In this document: positions 17,636 through 26,854 of the stretch, in pieces | Position numbering within the stretch: the first letter of the stretch is position 1 | Layout of the letters: each line of letters starts with the position of its first letter | Assembly: GCA_943789295.1 (NCBI GenBank) | Contig: CALSTO010000002.1 | Location: 62,001-126,000 of the forward strand | Reading direction: 5' to 3' | Length of the DNA: 64,000 nucleotides | Source of the DNA: MAG-121220-bin8 sp002700465 | GTDB taxonomy: Bacteria > Bacteroidota > Bacteroidia > Flavobacteriales > Flavobacteriaceae | Notes under the pieces: generated by a model | Databases searched by the model: none | Told to the model about the DNA's origin: nothing | What the model saw: only the letters and a program-made list of their open reading frames with translations | Translations under genes and position numbers: made by a program

Positions 17636-18685
17636 ATGAAACTTTCACAATTTAATTTTGAACTTCCTGAAGAACGCTTAGCTGAATACCCTGCAGATCA
17701 TCGAGACGAATCCAGACTAATGGTCCTGGATAGAAAAAAAGAAACTATTGAGCACAAAACCTTTAAAGATGTTGTCAATTATTTTGATGAAGGAGATGCT
17801 TTTGTTTTTAATAATACTAAGGTATTTCCCGCTAGATTGATTGGGAATAAAGAAAAAACTGGTGCAAGAATTGAAGTTTTTCTATTAAGAGAATTAAGTG
17901 ATGACCAAAGATTATGGGATGTTTTAGTTGACCCAGCAAGAAAAATTAGAATTGGTAACAAATTATATTTTGGTGATGATGATAATCTAGTTGCTGAGGT
18001 TATTGATAATACTACTTCAAGAGGAAGAACATTAAGATTTTTATACGACGGTTCTTATGATGAGTTCAGAAAAGCTCTATTTGAATTAGGTCAAACTCCT
18101 CTACCAAAATTTATTAAAAGAGAGGAAGAGAGTTTTGATAAAGAAAGATATCAAACTATATATGCAAAACATGAAGGTGCAGTTGCTGCCCCTACAGCAG
18201 GAATGCATTTTTCAAAACATTTATTAAAAAGATTAGAAATTAAAGGAATTAATATTGCAGAAATAACTATGCATGTTGGATTAGGAACTTTTAACCCAGT
18301 TGAAGTTGAAGATTTATCTAAACATAAAATGGATTCTGAGGAATTATTTATAAATGAAAAGGCTTGCAAAATAATTAATGGAGCAAAAGCAAATAAAAAA
18401 AGAATTTGTGCAGTTGGAACAACTTCAATGCGAGGAATTGAATCGTCAGTATCCTCTATTAGAACTTTAAACCCGTATAGTGGCTGGACTCATAAGTTTA
18501 TTTTTCCTCCTTATGATTTTAGAATTGCTGATTCTATGATCACAAATTTTCATACACCTAAATCTACATTACTAATGATGGCCTCAGCTTTTGCTGGTCC
18601 TGATTTTATAAAAGAAGCATACTCGGTTGCAATAAAAGAAAAATATAATTTTTATTCTTACGGAGATGCTATGTTGATTATATAA
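17636..18685 (+). CDS. queA: tRNA preQ1(34) S-adenosylmethionine ribosyltransferase-isomerase
   Basis: QueA transfers the ribosyl part of SAM to preQ1 in tRNA, on the way to queuosine. The start is placed at ATG 17636 (MKLSQFNFELPEE), which matches the usual N-terminus; the longer frame from 17615 uses a TTG that is part of the promoter. The product is 349 residues, normal for the family. Motifs include FNNTKVFPARL, APTAGMHFSK and HVGLGTF. The next gene, rlmN, begins 10 bases downstream. Confidence 0.95.
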   Translation: MKLSQFNFELPEERLAEYPADHRDESRLMVLDRKKETIEHKTFKDVVNYFDEGDAFVFNNTKVFPARLIGNKEKTGARIEVFLLRELSDDQRLWDVLVDPARKIRIGNKLYFGDDDNLVAEVIDNTTSRGRTLRFLYDGSYDEFRKALFELGQTPLPKFIKREEESFDKERYQTIYAKHEGAVAAPTAGMHFSKHLLKRLEIKGINIAEITMHVGLGTFNPVEVEDLSKHKMDSEELFINEKACKIINGAKANKKRICAVGTTSMRGIESSVSSIRTLNPYSGWTHKFIFPPYDFRIADSMITNFHTPKSTLLMMASAFAGPDFIKEAYSVAIKEKYNFYSYGDAMLII

Positions 18686-18694
18686 GTTTTTAAA

Positions 18695-19732
18695 ATGAAA
18701 GAAAAAAAAGATATTAGATCTTTATCAATTGAAGAGCTGACTTCTTTTTTTAAATCTAATAATATGCCCACCTACAGGGCTAACCAAGTTTATAACTGGC
18801 TTTGGAAAAAATCTTGTCTATCATTTGATGAAATGACAAATATTTCTTTAGAATTAAGAAATCTAATGAAAAGTAAATTTGTCATAAATCATATTAAAAT
18901 AGATAAGTTACAGAAAAGTAAAGATGGAACTATAAAAAATGCAATATCATTATATGATAATCTTTTAGTAGAATCTGTTTTAATACCTACAAAATCAAGA
19001 ACTACTGCTTGTATTTCTAGTCAAGTAGGATGTAGTTTAGATTGTGAATTTTGTGCAACTTCAAAAATGGATAGGATAAGAAATTTAAATCCAGATGAGA
19101 TCTATGATCAAGCCGTTACTATAAATTCTCAAAGTATAAAATATCATGATAGACCTATCTCTAATATAGTTTTTATGGGTATGGGTGAGCCTCTTTTAAA
19201 CTATAAAAATGTAATCAAAGGCATTGATAAAATAACTAGTAAAGAGGGTTTAGGTATGTCACCTAAAAGAATAACAGTATCCACGTCAGGCATATCAAAA
19301 TTAATTATTAAAATGGCTGATGACAATGTAAAATTTAATTTAGCTATTTCTCTACACTCAGCTATAGAAAAAACTAGAAATAAAATAATGCCTTTTTCTA
19401 AAAAATTTCCATTAGAAAATCTTTTAGAAGCTGTAAAATATTGGTATTTAAAAACTAATAAAATCGTAACTTATGAATACATAGTTTGGGAAGGAATTAA
19501 TGATGACGAAGACCATATAAATGCTCTAGTTAATTTTTGCAAATCTTCACCGTCTAAGGTTAATCTTATTGAGTACAATACAACCGATAATAATCTTTTT
19601 AGGTCTGCAAAAAATAAAGCTATAGATGAATATGTGAATAAGCTTGAGAAAAATAAAATTCCGGTAACAATTCGTAAATCAAGAGGAAAAGATATTGATG
19701 CAGCTTGTGGACAATTAGCTAATAAGTTATAG
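18695..19732 (+). CDS. rlmN: 23S rRNA (adenine-C2)-methyltransferase RlmN
   Basis: This radical SAM enzyme methylates A2503 of 23S rRNA and A37 of some tRNAs. The 345-residue protein has the radical SAM cluster motif CSLDCEFC near residues 111-118, FMGMGEPLLNY, and a C-terminal RKSRGKDIDAACGQL segment whose Cys would be the catalytic partner. It follows queA closely, forming a small RNA-modification pair. Confidence 0.95.
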   Translation: MKEKKDIRSLSIEELTSFFKSNNMPTYRANQVYNWLWKKSCLSFDEMTNISLELRNLMKSKFVINHIKIDKLQKSKDGTIKNAISLYDNLLVESVLIPTKSRTTACISSQVGCSLDCEFCATSKMDRIRNLNPDEIYDQAVTINSQSIKYHDRPISNIVFMGMGEPLLNYKNVIKGIDKITSKEGLGMSPKRITVSTSGISKLIIKMADDNVKFNLAISLHSAIEKTRNKIMPFSKKFPLENLLEAVKYWYLKTNKIVTYEYIVWEGINDDEDHINALVNFCKSSPSKVNLIEYNTTDNNLFRSAKNKAIDEYVNKLEKNKIPVTIRKSRGKDIDAACGQLANKL

Positions 19733-19742
19733 TAGTATTGAC

Positions 19743-20717
19743 ATGAAAATTTTAGATAAAATTAAATTGCCTATCAAAAAAGAAATGGATCTTTTCGAAG
19801 ATAAATTTTCCAATTCTATGATTTCTGATGTCCCTTTACTCAACAGAATCACTCATTATGTAGTTAAAAGAAAAGGCAAGCAAATGAGGCCCATGTTTGT
19901 GTTTTTAACTGCTAAAATGATGTCAGATAGCGGAATTATTAATGAAAGAGTTTATCGAGCAGCTTCTATAATTGAATTAATTCATACTGCAACATTAATT
20001 CATGATGATGTAGTTGATTCTAGTGATAAAAGAAGAGGTTTTTTCTCTTTAAATGCTTTATGGAAAAATAAAATTGCTGTTTTAGTAGGAGATTTTTTAT
20101 TGTCAAAAGGCATGTTACTTTGTATTGATAATGATGATTTTGATTTACTCAAAATAATTTCTAAATCTGTAAAAGATATGAGTCAAGGAGAGCTTTTGCA
20201 AATAGAAAAAGCAAGAAGATTAGATATTGATGAAAAAACTTATTTTAATATAATTACAAAAAAAACAGCATCTTTAATAGCATCTTGCTGTGCACTTGGC
20301 GCTTCTGCTTCAAATTCCTCTAAAACTCAAATTAATAAATTTTATAAATTAGGCGAGAAAATCGGTATCGCTTTTCAATTAAAAGATGATTTGTTTGACT
20401 ATGGTAAAAGAAAAATAGGGAAGCCAACAGGAATTGATATTAAAGAAAAAAAATTAACTCTTCCTCTTATATATGCTTTAAATAATTCTTCAAATTCTAA
20501 AAAAAAATGGCTAATTAATTCTGTTAAAAACAGTAGTGATGACGTTATAAAAGATATTATAAATTATGTTACTGAAATTGGAGGGATTGATTATACTCAA
20601 AAAAAAATTAATGAGTTTTATCACTCTGCAATTGAAGACTTAAAAAATTTTGAGGATAACGAATTTAAAGAAAGCTTAAAAAAATTAATTAAATATGTAA
20701 TTGAAAGAAATTACTAG
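19743..20717 (+). CDS. Long-chain polyprenyl diphosphate synthase
   Basis: This prenyltransferase extends allylic diphosphates with isopentenyl diphosphate. The first Asp motif DDVVD is at residues 88-92, and the second, DDLFD, follows KLGEKIGIAFQLK near residue 214. The residue five positions before the first motif is small (Ala83), which usually allows long products such as the menaquinone side chain. The product is 324 residues. The exact chain length is not readable from sequence. Confidence 0.9.
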   Translation: MKILDKIKLPIKKEMDLFEDKFSNSMISDVPLLNRITHYVVKRKGKQMRPMFVFLTAKMMSDSGIINERVYRAASIIELIHTATLIHDDVVDSSDKRRGFFSLNALWKNKIAVLVGDFLLSKGMLLCIDNDDFDLLKIISKSVKDMSQGELLQIEKARRLDIDEKTYFNIITKKTASLIASCCALGASASNSSKTQINKFYKLGEKIGIAFQLKDDLFDYGKRKIGKPTGIDIKEKKLTLPLIYALNNSSNSKKKWLINSVKNSSDDVIKDIINYVTEIGGIDYTQKKINEFYHSAIEDLKNFEDNEFKESLKKLIKYVIERNY

Positions 20718-20764
20718 TTTATTTAAATAATTTTTTTTGTTTAAATTAATACTTTATAAAAAAA

Positions 20765-22699
20765 TTGATTTCTAAAAGCACAATAGATAAAGTTTTTGAA
20801 CAATCTTTGGTTGAAGAGGTTGTTGGTGAATTCGTTCAATTAAAAAAATCGGGTTCAAACTATAAAGGATTAAGTCCTTTTTCTAATGAAAAAACACCAA
20901 GTTTTGTTGTGTCACCTGTTAAACAAATTTGGAAAGATTTTAGTAGTGGAAAGGGGGGGAATGCGGTTGCATTTTTAATGGAGCATGAACACTTTACTTA
21001 TCCTGAAGCTATAAAATATCTAGCTAGAAAATATAATATTGAAATAGAAGAAACTCAAATAAGTTCTTTAGATAAGGAAAAAGCTTCTGAAAAAGAAAGT
21101 TTATTTATAGTTTCAGAGTATGCCAAAGTTTTCTTTAGTGATACCTTGTTAAATTCTAAGGAAGGTAAAACTATTGGCTTTTCATATTTTAAAGAAAGAG
21201 GATTTAGTGATGAAACTATAAAAAAGTATGATTTAGGATATTTACCAGACAAATTAAATTATTTCTCAAAAGAGGCAATTGCAAATGGTTATGATCCAGT
21301 TTTTTTGGAAAAATCTGGATTATCAATTTTTCAAAACGAAAAATCAATTGATAGATTTAGAGGAAGAGTGATATTTCCAATTCATAGCATGTCTGGCAGA
21401 ATACTTGGTTTTGGTGGAAGAATCCTAAACAATCAACTTAAAATAGCAAAATATTTAAATTCACCTGATAGTCTAATATATAATAAAAGTAAAATTTTAT
21501 ACGGTATATTTTATGCAAAACAGGATATTGCAAAGCTTGATAATTGTTTTATTGTTGAGGGTTATACCGATGTTATTCAGTTGCATCAAAAAGGAATTAA
21601 AAATGTCGTTTCTTCATCAGGAACTGCACTTACTTTAGATCAAATTACGTTGATTAGAAGATTGACATCAAATGTAACTATGCTTTTTGATGGTGATAAA
21701 GCAGGCGTTAATGCAACATTAAGAGGAATTGATATTATTTTAACAGCAGGTTTAAATGTTAATGTCTGCTCTTTTCCAAATGGTGAGGATCCTGATAGTT
21801 ACAGTCAAGATAAGTCTTTTGAAGAAATTGATGATTATTTAAAAAATAATTCAAAAGATTTCATACAATTTAAAGCATCAATCTTAGCTCAAAACTCAAA
21901 AAACGATCCTATTTCTAAAGCAAATACTATTAATGAAATTATAAATAGTATTTCAATTATTCCAGATAGAATTAAGCAAGAAATATATGTAAAGCATTGT
22001 TCATCCATTATGGATATTTCTGAGGAGGTTTTGTTTAATTCATTAGCTCAGAAAACAAAAAATGAAATTCATTCAATTTCTAAAAAAAGAATTTCTAAAG
22101 TTCAGAAAACATCAAAAAATAAAGATGTCAATTTACTGTTTGAGTTAGAAAAAAAAATTATTGAAATACTCTTATTGTATGGAGGAAAGCAAGAAAATTT
22201 TGAAGAATTGATCTTGAAAAATGATGAAAATGGTAATGTCATTTTAGAACCTACGATTGTAAATTCATTAGTTTATGAAAAAATTTTTCTGGATTTACAA
22301 CAAGATGAAATTGAATTCACAAACGAATCTTTTAAAATTATTTACGAAAAAATTATTAGTGATTTTCAGAAAAATCAAAAGTTGATTTTGGAAGTTTTTT
22401 TAAATAGTTTAGATCAAGATTTAGCAAATCATGTTACTGGAATTTTAATGAACGAAGATCAATATGAGCTTCATGATTGGCTAAGTAAAGATATATTTGT
22501 TAAACATAAAGACACAGTCATAAGTCAATTGGTTTCTGAAACTATTCTTACTTTAAGAACTTTTTTAATAAATAAAAAAGTTGAAGAATTAAAAGAAGAA
22601 ACTAAAAATAATTTAGAAAACGATAAAATATTGGAGGAGATTGGAGAATATCATAAATTAAAAAAACTATTGTCAAAAAAACTTAATAGAGTTTTATAA
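20765..22699 (+). CDS. dnaG: DNA primase lacking zinc-ribbon ligands
   Basis: DnaG makes RNA primers at the replication fork. The start is TTG at 20765, giving MISKSTIDKVF, the usual N-terminus; no ATG fits. The protein (644 residues) has the N-terminal domain, a TOPRIM core (VEGYTDVIQL and DGDKAG motifs) and a helicase-binding C-terminus. The four residues that bind zinc in E. coli DnaG (Cys-His-Cys-Cys) align with Ser37, Ser40, Asp58 and Ser61, so no zinc can be held there. I recall the same in other Flavobacteriia, so this looks lineage-wide, not broken. The stop abuts the nadE stop with no spacer. Confidence 0.95.
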   Translation: MISKSTIDKVFEQSLVEEVVGEFVQLKKSGSNYKGLSPFSNEKTPSFVVSPVKQIWKDFSSGKGGNAVAFLMEHEHFTYPEAIKYLARKYNIEIEETQISSLDKEKASEKESLFIVSEYAKVFFSDTLLNSKEGKTIGFSYFKERGFSDETIKKYDLGYLPDKLNYFSKEAIANGYDPVFLEKSGLSIFQNEKSIDRFRGRVIFPIHSMSGRILGFGGRILNNQLKIAKYLNSPDSLIYNKSKILYGIFYAKQDIAKLDNCFIVEGYTDVIQLHQKGIKNVVSSSGTALTLDQITLIRRLTSNVTMLFDGDKAGVNATLRGIDIILTAGLNVNVCSFPNGEDPDSYSQDKSFEEIDDYLKNNSKDFIQFKASILAQNSKNDPISKANTINEIINSISIIPDRIKQEIYVKHCSSIMDISEEVLFNSLAQKTKNEIHSISKKRISKVQKTSKNKDVNLLFELEKKIIEILLLYGGKQENFEELILKNDENGNVILEPTIVNSLVYEKIFLDLQQDEIEFTNESFKIIYEKIISDFQKNQKLILEVFLNSLDQDLANHVTGILMNEDQYELHDWLSKDIFVKHKDTVISQLVSETILTLRTFLINKKVEELKEETKNNLENDKILEEIGEYHKLKKLLSKKLNRVL

Positions 22700-23485
22700 T
22701 CATTTAAGGTCTTCTGGAACTTTGTAAATTGGTATGGGAATCATTTTATGTAGATTCTGTTCATTAAATTTTTTCAAAATTTGAAAAACTTCTTTTTCTC
22801 TACCTTTAAAATCAATTAATTCTTTATTTAAATCTTTTTGTTGCATAGCCCATTCAAGTTCTTTGTAGGTTGCTCCTATTTGATCTTCATCAGTTCTCCC
22901 GTCATCCCACAAGCCATCTGTTGGTTTAGCATTAACAATCTCATTTATTACTTCAAGTGATTTGGAAATTTCAAAAACATCCGTTTTGTTTAAATCTGCA
23001 ATTGGGCTTATATCTACTCCTCCATCTCCATATTTTGTATAAAAACCAATTCCAAAATCCTCAACTTTATTTCCAGTACCTGCAACTAAATGGTTATTTA
23101 TACCAGCAAAATAATATAATGTAGTCATTCTAAGCCTAGACCTTGAATTCGCTAATGATAAAAAATTATTTTTATTATTTTTTTGTTCTACAGTATTTTT
23201 AAATGAACTGAAAGTATTATTAAGATCAATAGATTTATGAATAACATTATTGAATCTTTTTTGAAGCCATTTTATATGATTTGAAGCCCTGTTTACTTCA
23301 TTTTGATTCTGCATAATTGGCATATCTACACATATAGTTGGAAGACCAGTACTAGCACAAAGAGTTGATGTTAAGGCTGAATCAATTCCTCCAGAAATTC
23401 CAATAACAAAACCATTAGTTTTAGATTTTTTTGAATAAGATTTTAGCCATTGAATTATATTACTTGCAATTATATCATATTTCAT
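22700..23485 (-). CDS. nadE: Ammonia-type NAD+ synthetase
   Basis: NadE amidates nicotinic acid adenine dinucleotide to NAD+. The 261-residue protein is the short form without a glutaminase domain. The ATP pyrophosphatase P-loop SGGIDS is at residues 31-36, and the GTGNKVEDFGIGFYTKYGDG segment forms the family's substrate loop. It is divergent from gldB, a pairing common in Bacteroidota, and its stop codon directly touches the dnaG stop. Confidence 0.95.
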   Translation of the reverse strand: MKYDIIASNIIQWLKSYSKKSKTNGFVIGISGGIDSALTSTLCASTGLPTICVDMPIMQNQNEVNRASNHIKWLQKRFNNVIHKSIDLNNTFSSFKNTVEQKNNKNNFLSLANSRSRLRMTTLYYFAGINNHLVAGTGNKVEDFGIGFYTKYGDGGVDISPIADLNKTDVFEISKSLEVINEIVNAKPTDGLWDDGRTDEDQIGATYKELEWAMQQKDLNKELIDFKGREKEVFQILKKFNEQNLHKMIPIPIYKVPEDLK

Positions 23486-23542
23486 TTATATATATTTATT
23501 GACTTTGTGTTAAATTTGATAAAATTATACACCACAAAATTA

Positions 23543-24475
23543 ATGGATTATAATAAGATATACACAGTTATTTTTATTGTTTTTTTTTCAATCGGGTGTA
23601 ATCATGTTATTTATAATGATGTAGAAATAGTAAGATTTGAGAAAGAATTTTATAACTCAGACGAAAAAGAACTAGATGATTTAATTGATAAATATCCATT
23701 TCTATTTCCTGATCAGTTTTCTAAAACAACTTGGATTAACAAAATTAATGATTCGATTGAAAATGATCTTTATAATTATTCTTTAATTGAATTTAAAGAT
23801 TATAATTTTAATTCTAATCGAGTTCAATCAATTTTCCATAACGCTAATAATATTTTAGATAACTTCAAAACCCCTACTTTAATTACACTTATTTCCAAAA
23901 GCGATTTTAACGAACGAATAATTTATAGTGGACCTTATTTATTTATTTCATTGAATTTGTATTTTGGATCAAATTATTATACAAAAATTCCAAATTATCT
24001 TTCCTTTAATATGAATAAATTATTCATACCTAATGACATTGCGTTTAAGATTTCAGAAAGATTTGTTCAAAGTAAAGATGATAGAACTTTAATTTCTAAT
24101 ATGATTCATTTTGGAAAAATTCTTTATATAAATAAACTACTTAACAATGAAGATGAAGATTGGGTCATATTTAATACAAATCAAAAAAAAATGAAATGGA
24201 CTATTGATAATGAATTTGAAATTTGGTCTTATTTTGTTGAAAACGAATATTTTTTTAATACTAATATTGACTTGAGATCTAGATTTATTTCATTATCTCC
24301 TTATTCAAAATTCAATCTTGATATTGATAAAGAATCGCCTGGTGGCATAGGGCGTTGGTTAGGTTATAAAATAGTAGATTCTTATATGAAAAATAACAAA
24401 GTAAGTCTAAATGATTTAATAGATTTAGATCATTATACTATCTTTAAAAATTCAAAATATAAACCATTTAAATAA
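23543..24475 (+). CDS. gldB: Gliding motility lipoprotein GldB
   Basis: GldB is an envelope lipoprotein needed for gliding in Flavobacterium; its molecular role is unresolved. The start is placed at ATG 23543, which gives a signal peptide with lipobox FSIGC and lipid-bearing Cys19. The longer open frame from 23450 lacks signal-peptide sense and overlaps nadE. The product is 310 residues. The stop shares a base with the gldC start (TAATG). GldB orthologues also occur in non-gliding relatives, so motility itself is not proven. Confidence 0.88.
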   Translation: MDYNKIYTVIFIVFFSIGCNHVIYNDVEIVRFEKEFYNSDEKELDDLIDKYPFLFPDQFSKTTWINKINDSIENDLYNYSLIEFKDYNFNSNRVQSIFHNANNILDNFKTPTLITLISKSDFNERIIYSGPYLFISLNLYFGSNYYTKIPNYLSFNMNKLFIPNDIAFKISERFVQSKDDRTLISNMIHFGKILYINKLLNNEDEDWVIFNTNQKKMKWTIDNEFEIWSYFVENEYFFNTNIDLRSRFISLSPYSKFNLDIDKESPGGIGRWLGYKIVDSYMKNNKVSLNDLIDLDHYTIFKNSKYKPFK

Positions 24476-24804
24476 TGAAAAAAACTCAAATTACCTTTAA
24501 TATAGAATTAGATGAAAATCAAATTCCTGAAAAAATAGATTGGTCAGCAACTGACGGAGGTATTGCTAACAAAGAATCTAAAGCCGTGTTTTTGTCAGTT
24601 TGGGATCATAAACCTCAAGAAACTTTAAAGATAGATTTGTGGACAAAAGATATGCCGATAGATCAAATGAACGTTTTTTTTCATCAGACATTAGTTAGTA
24701 TGAGTGACACATATTTTAGATCAACAAATAATGAAAAAATGACAGATTCTTTTAAACAATTTTGTGATTATTTTGCTGACAATTTAAATATTAAGCTCTC
24801 TTAG
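24475..24804 (+). CDS. gldC: Gliding motility protein GldC
   Basis: This 109-residue cytosolic protein matches GldC in length and in its opening segment (TQITFNIELDENQIPEKIDW). It is translationally coupled to gldB. Its 3' end overlaps the convergent engB gene by 14 nt. The function is linked genetically to gliding and type IX secretion in Flavobacterium; the mechanism is not known. Confidence 0.88.
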   Translation: MKKTQITFNIELDENQIPEKIDWSATDGGIANKESKAVFLSVWDHKPQETLKIDLWTKDMPIDQMNVFFHQTLVSMSDTYFRSTNNEKMTDSFKQFCDYFADNLNIKLS

Positions 24805-25393
24805 AATTCATTTGCAGAGAGATGTTGTGCAAGATCTCTTCTCGCCCTAATTTTGATTTTGAAGAGCTTACAAAGTGCTCGGGATGAATACCTATTTCAT
24901 TATATAAAATTTTGAGATAATTATCAGGATTTTCAATAAATTCTTTTTTATTTAGTTTATCTGCTTTTGTAAAAATTATTTTGAATTGAAGATTGTTTTG
25001 GTTTAGCCACAGCATGAATTCTAAATCAATTTTTTGGGGCTTTAGTCTAAGATCTATAAGTACAAATGTTAAGTTGATATGGTTTCTATTCAAAAAGTAA
25101 TCTGTTATTATCTCTTCAATTATTTTTTTTTCTTTTTTTGATTTCCTAGCAAAACCGTAACCAGGTAAATCTACCAAAAACCATTTTTCGTTAATTAAAA
25201 AATGATTGATTAGGAGAGTTTTTCCAGGCGTTCCAGAAATTTTAGCTAATTTTTTACTGTTTGTTAACGCGTTTATTAGTGAAGATTTTCCAACATTAGA
25301 TCTTCCTATAAATGCATATTCATAAAATTTCTGATCTGGACAGTCTTTCGATTTTGAACTACTTTTTACAAAACTAGATGACGTTATTTTCAT
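24791..25393 (-). CDS. engB: Ribosome biogenesis GTP-binding protein EngB/YsxC
   Basis: This essential small GTPase acts in 50S subunit assembly. The 200-residue protein has G1 GRSNVGKSS at 30-38, the GTPGKT switch, G3 DLPGYG and G4 TKADKL in normal order. It lies 3 bases downstream of the hydrolase gene and shares its promoter. Its 3' end overlaps gldC. Confidence 0.95.
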   Translation of the reverse strand: MKITSSSFVKSSSKSKDCPDQKFYEYAFIGRSNVGKSSLINALTNSKKLAKISGTPGKTLLINHFLINEKWFLVDLPGYGFARKSKKEKKIIEEIITDYFLNRNHINLTFVLIDLRLKPQKIDLEFMLWLNQNNLQFKIIFTKADKLNKKEFIENPDNYLKILYNEIGIHPEHFVSSSKSKLGREEILHNISLQMNSKRA

Positions 25394-25396
25394 TTA

Positions 25397-26164
25397 TCAT
25401 AGTTTTTTGTCTATGAGCCAATTGTGAACAGTCGAATTAAATTTATCTGGGTGTTCCATCATTGGGGCATGACCACATTTTTCAAACCAAAATAATTTAG
25501 AATTTGGCAATAATTTGTCAAATTCATTAGCTACATCTGGAGGTGTAACATCGTCATTTTCACCCCAAATAAGTGCTGTAGGTATATTAATGTTTGGCAG
25601 ATCTTTAGCCATATTGTGTCTTATCGCACTTTTCGCAACTGCTAAAATTTTTAAAACCTTCCTTCTGTCATTAACCGCTTCAAATATTTCGTCAACTACT
25701 TCTTTGGTTGCTATTTCAGGTGAATAAAAAACATTTTGAGTTTTAGTTTTTATAAATTCATAATCGCCTCTTCTTGGATATGTGTCACCCATTGCATTTT
25801 CATATAATCCAGAGCTACCTGTTAAAATTAAGGCTTTTGTATCTGAGGGAAATAATTTTGCATGCACTAATGCTACATGTCCGCCTAATGAATTTCCAAC
25901 TAGAATTACTTTTTTCAGCTTTAACTTCTTGATAAAATTATTAATATATTTTGCAAAATATTTAACATTTGTATTAAGAAGTGAGGCAGAATAAATAGGT
26001 AATTCAGGCATAAAAACTTGATAGTCTAAATTTTGGAACCTTTCTAAAAACTCTTTAAAGTTGCCAAGCCCCCCCATAAGTCCATGTAATACAATAATAG
26101 GGTTTCCTTGTCCTCCAACAGTGTATTTAAAACCACTGTTTTCAATATGTGTAAGGCTATTCAT
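25397..26164 (-). CDS. Alpha/beta hydrolase
   Basis: The 255-residue protein has the HGLMGG oxyanion segment, a nucleophile elbow GNSLGG, an acid-bearing WGENDDVTPP loop and a C-terminal GHAPMMEHP with the catalytic His. No signal peptide is seen, so it is cytosolic. The substrate is unknown. It is transcribed with engB. Confidence 0.85.
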   Translation of the reverse strand: MNSLTHIENSGFKYTVGGQGNPIIVLHGLMGGLGNFKEFLERFQNLDYQVFMPELPIYSASLLNTNVKYFAKYINNFIKKLKLKKVILVGNSLGGHVALVHAKLFPSDTKALILTGSSGLYENAMGDTYPRRGDYEFIKTKTQNVFYSPEIATKEVVDEIFEAVNDRRKVLKILAVAKSAIRHNMAKDLPNINIPTALIWGENDDVTPPDVANEFDKLLPNSKLFWFEKCGHAPMMEHPDKFNSTVHNWLIDKKL

Positions 26165-26195
26165 TTTTTATAATAGATAATACATGTTTTCTAAG

Positions 26196-26229
26196 CAAAT
26201 ATAGTTATTTACAATAAGAATAATTTCAA
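26196..26229 (-). promoter_or_regulatory. Candidate sigma-A promoter of the hydrolase-engB unit
   Basis: On the minus strand TTG (complement of 26227-26229), a 23-nt spacer and TATATTTG (complement of 26196-26203) fit the Bacteroidota consensus. It sits 31 nt upstream of the hydrolase ATG. Confidence 0.55.
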
Positions 26230-26328
26230 CTTTTGTTTTTTATTAGCCCACTTCTTAACAAATTTAAATAACTGTAAATCAATTATTTAATTGCATGTTT
26301 TGTGGTTTGATTGAAAATTATTAACAAA

Positions 26329-26358
26329 GTGGTAAAATGTGGTAAAATGTGGTAAAAT
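26329..26358 (+). promoter_or_regulatory. MraZ-box operator, three tandem 10-bp repeats
   Basis: GTGGTAAAAT occurs three times without a mismatch at 26329-26338, 26339-26348 and 26349-26358. The 10-bp period matches the arrangement of MraZ operators in other bacteria, where TGGGN-type repeats recur each helical turn. The repeats end six bases before the -7 box of the dcw promoter and cover its upstream promoter region, so MraZ binding should block RNA polymerase. Confidence 0.8.
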
Positions 26359-26363
26359 TTCGA

Positions 26364-26371
26364 TATATTTG
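26364..26371 (+). promoter_or_regulatory. -7 box of the dcw cluster promoter
   Basis: TATATTTG matches TAnnTTTG exactly and lies 18 nt upstream of the mraZ start. No TTG is found at the expected -33 distance; the position falls inside the MraZ repeats, where TGG is the nearest match. Confidence 0.55.
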
Positions 26372-26389
26372 AGTTAAACCAAAATTAAA

Positions 26390-26854
26390 GTGATTAACCT
26401 GATTGGAACTTACGAATGTAAAATTGATGTCAAGGGACGTTTCATGCTCCCAGTCAATTTAAAAAAGCAATTAGGCAAACACTTAAATGAAAGTTTTATT
26501 GTTAAGAGATCTGTATTTCAAAATTGTTTAGAAATTCATCCTTTTAGTGAATGGAAAATTACGATGGAGAAACTTAACAAACTCAATAGGTTCGTAAAAA
26601 AAAATAATGATTTCATAAGAAGATATAATGCAGGTGTCAGAATTATTGATTTAGATAATAGCGGAAGATTATTAATTCCAAGAGATTTGTCAAAATTATA
26701 TTTTTTAAATAGCGAGATAGTACTAACATCAGCTATCAACATCATTGAAGTTTGGAACAAACATTCTTATGAGGAAGTTATTAATGATCCAAATTTAAAT
26801 TTCGCAGATTTATCTGAAAGTGTAATGGGTAATCAGTCTAACGATGTATCATAG
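26390..26854 (+). CDS. mraZ: Division/cell wall cluster transcriptional repressor MraZ
   Basis: MraZ is an AbrB-fold DNA-binding protein that represses its own dcw operon. The start is GTG at 26390 (MINLIGTYECKIDVKGRF), matching the family opening. The 154-residue protein shows the duplicated fold, with a second copy near GVRIIDLDNSGRLLIP. Its operator repeats lie directly upstream. The 3' end overlaps rsmH by 11 nt. Confidence 0.95.
   Translation: MINLIGTYECKIDVKGRFMLPVNLKKQLGKHLNESFIVKRSVFQNCLEIHPFSEWKITMEKLNKLNRFVKKNNDFIRRYNAGVRIIDLDNSGRLLIPRDLSKLYFLNSEIVLTSAINIIEVWNKHSYEEVINDPNLNFADLSESVMGNQSNDVS

Noticed and set aside
23450..23542. Longer N-terminus of gldB
   Set aside because: It runs into nadE on the opposite strand and would bury the lipoprotein signal; ATG 23543 fits the lipobox.
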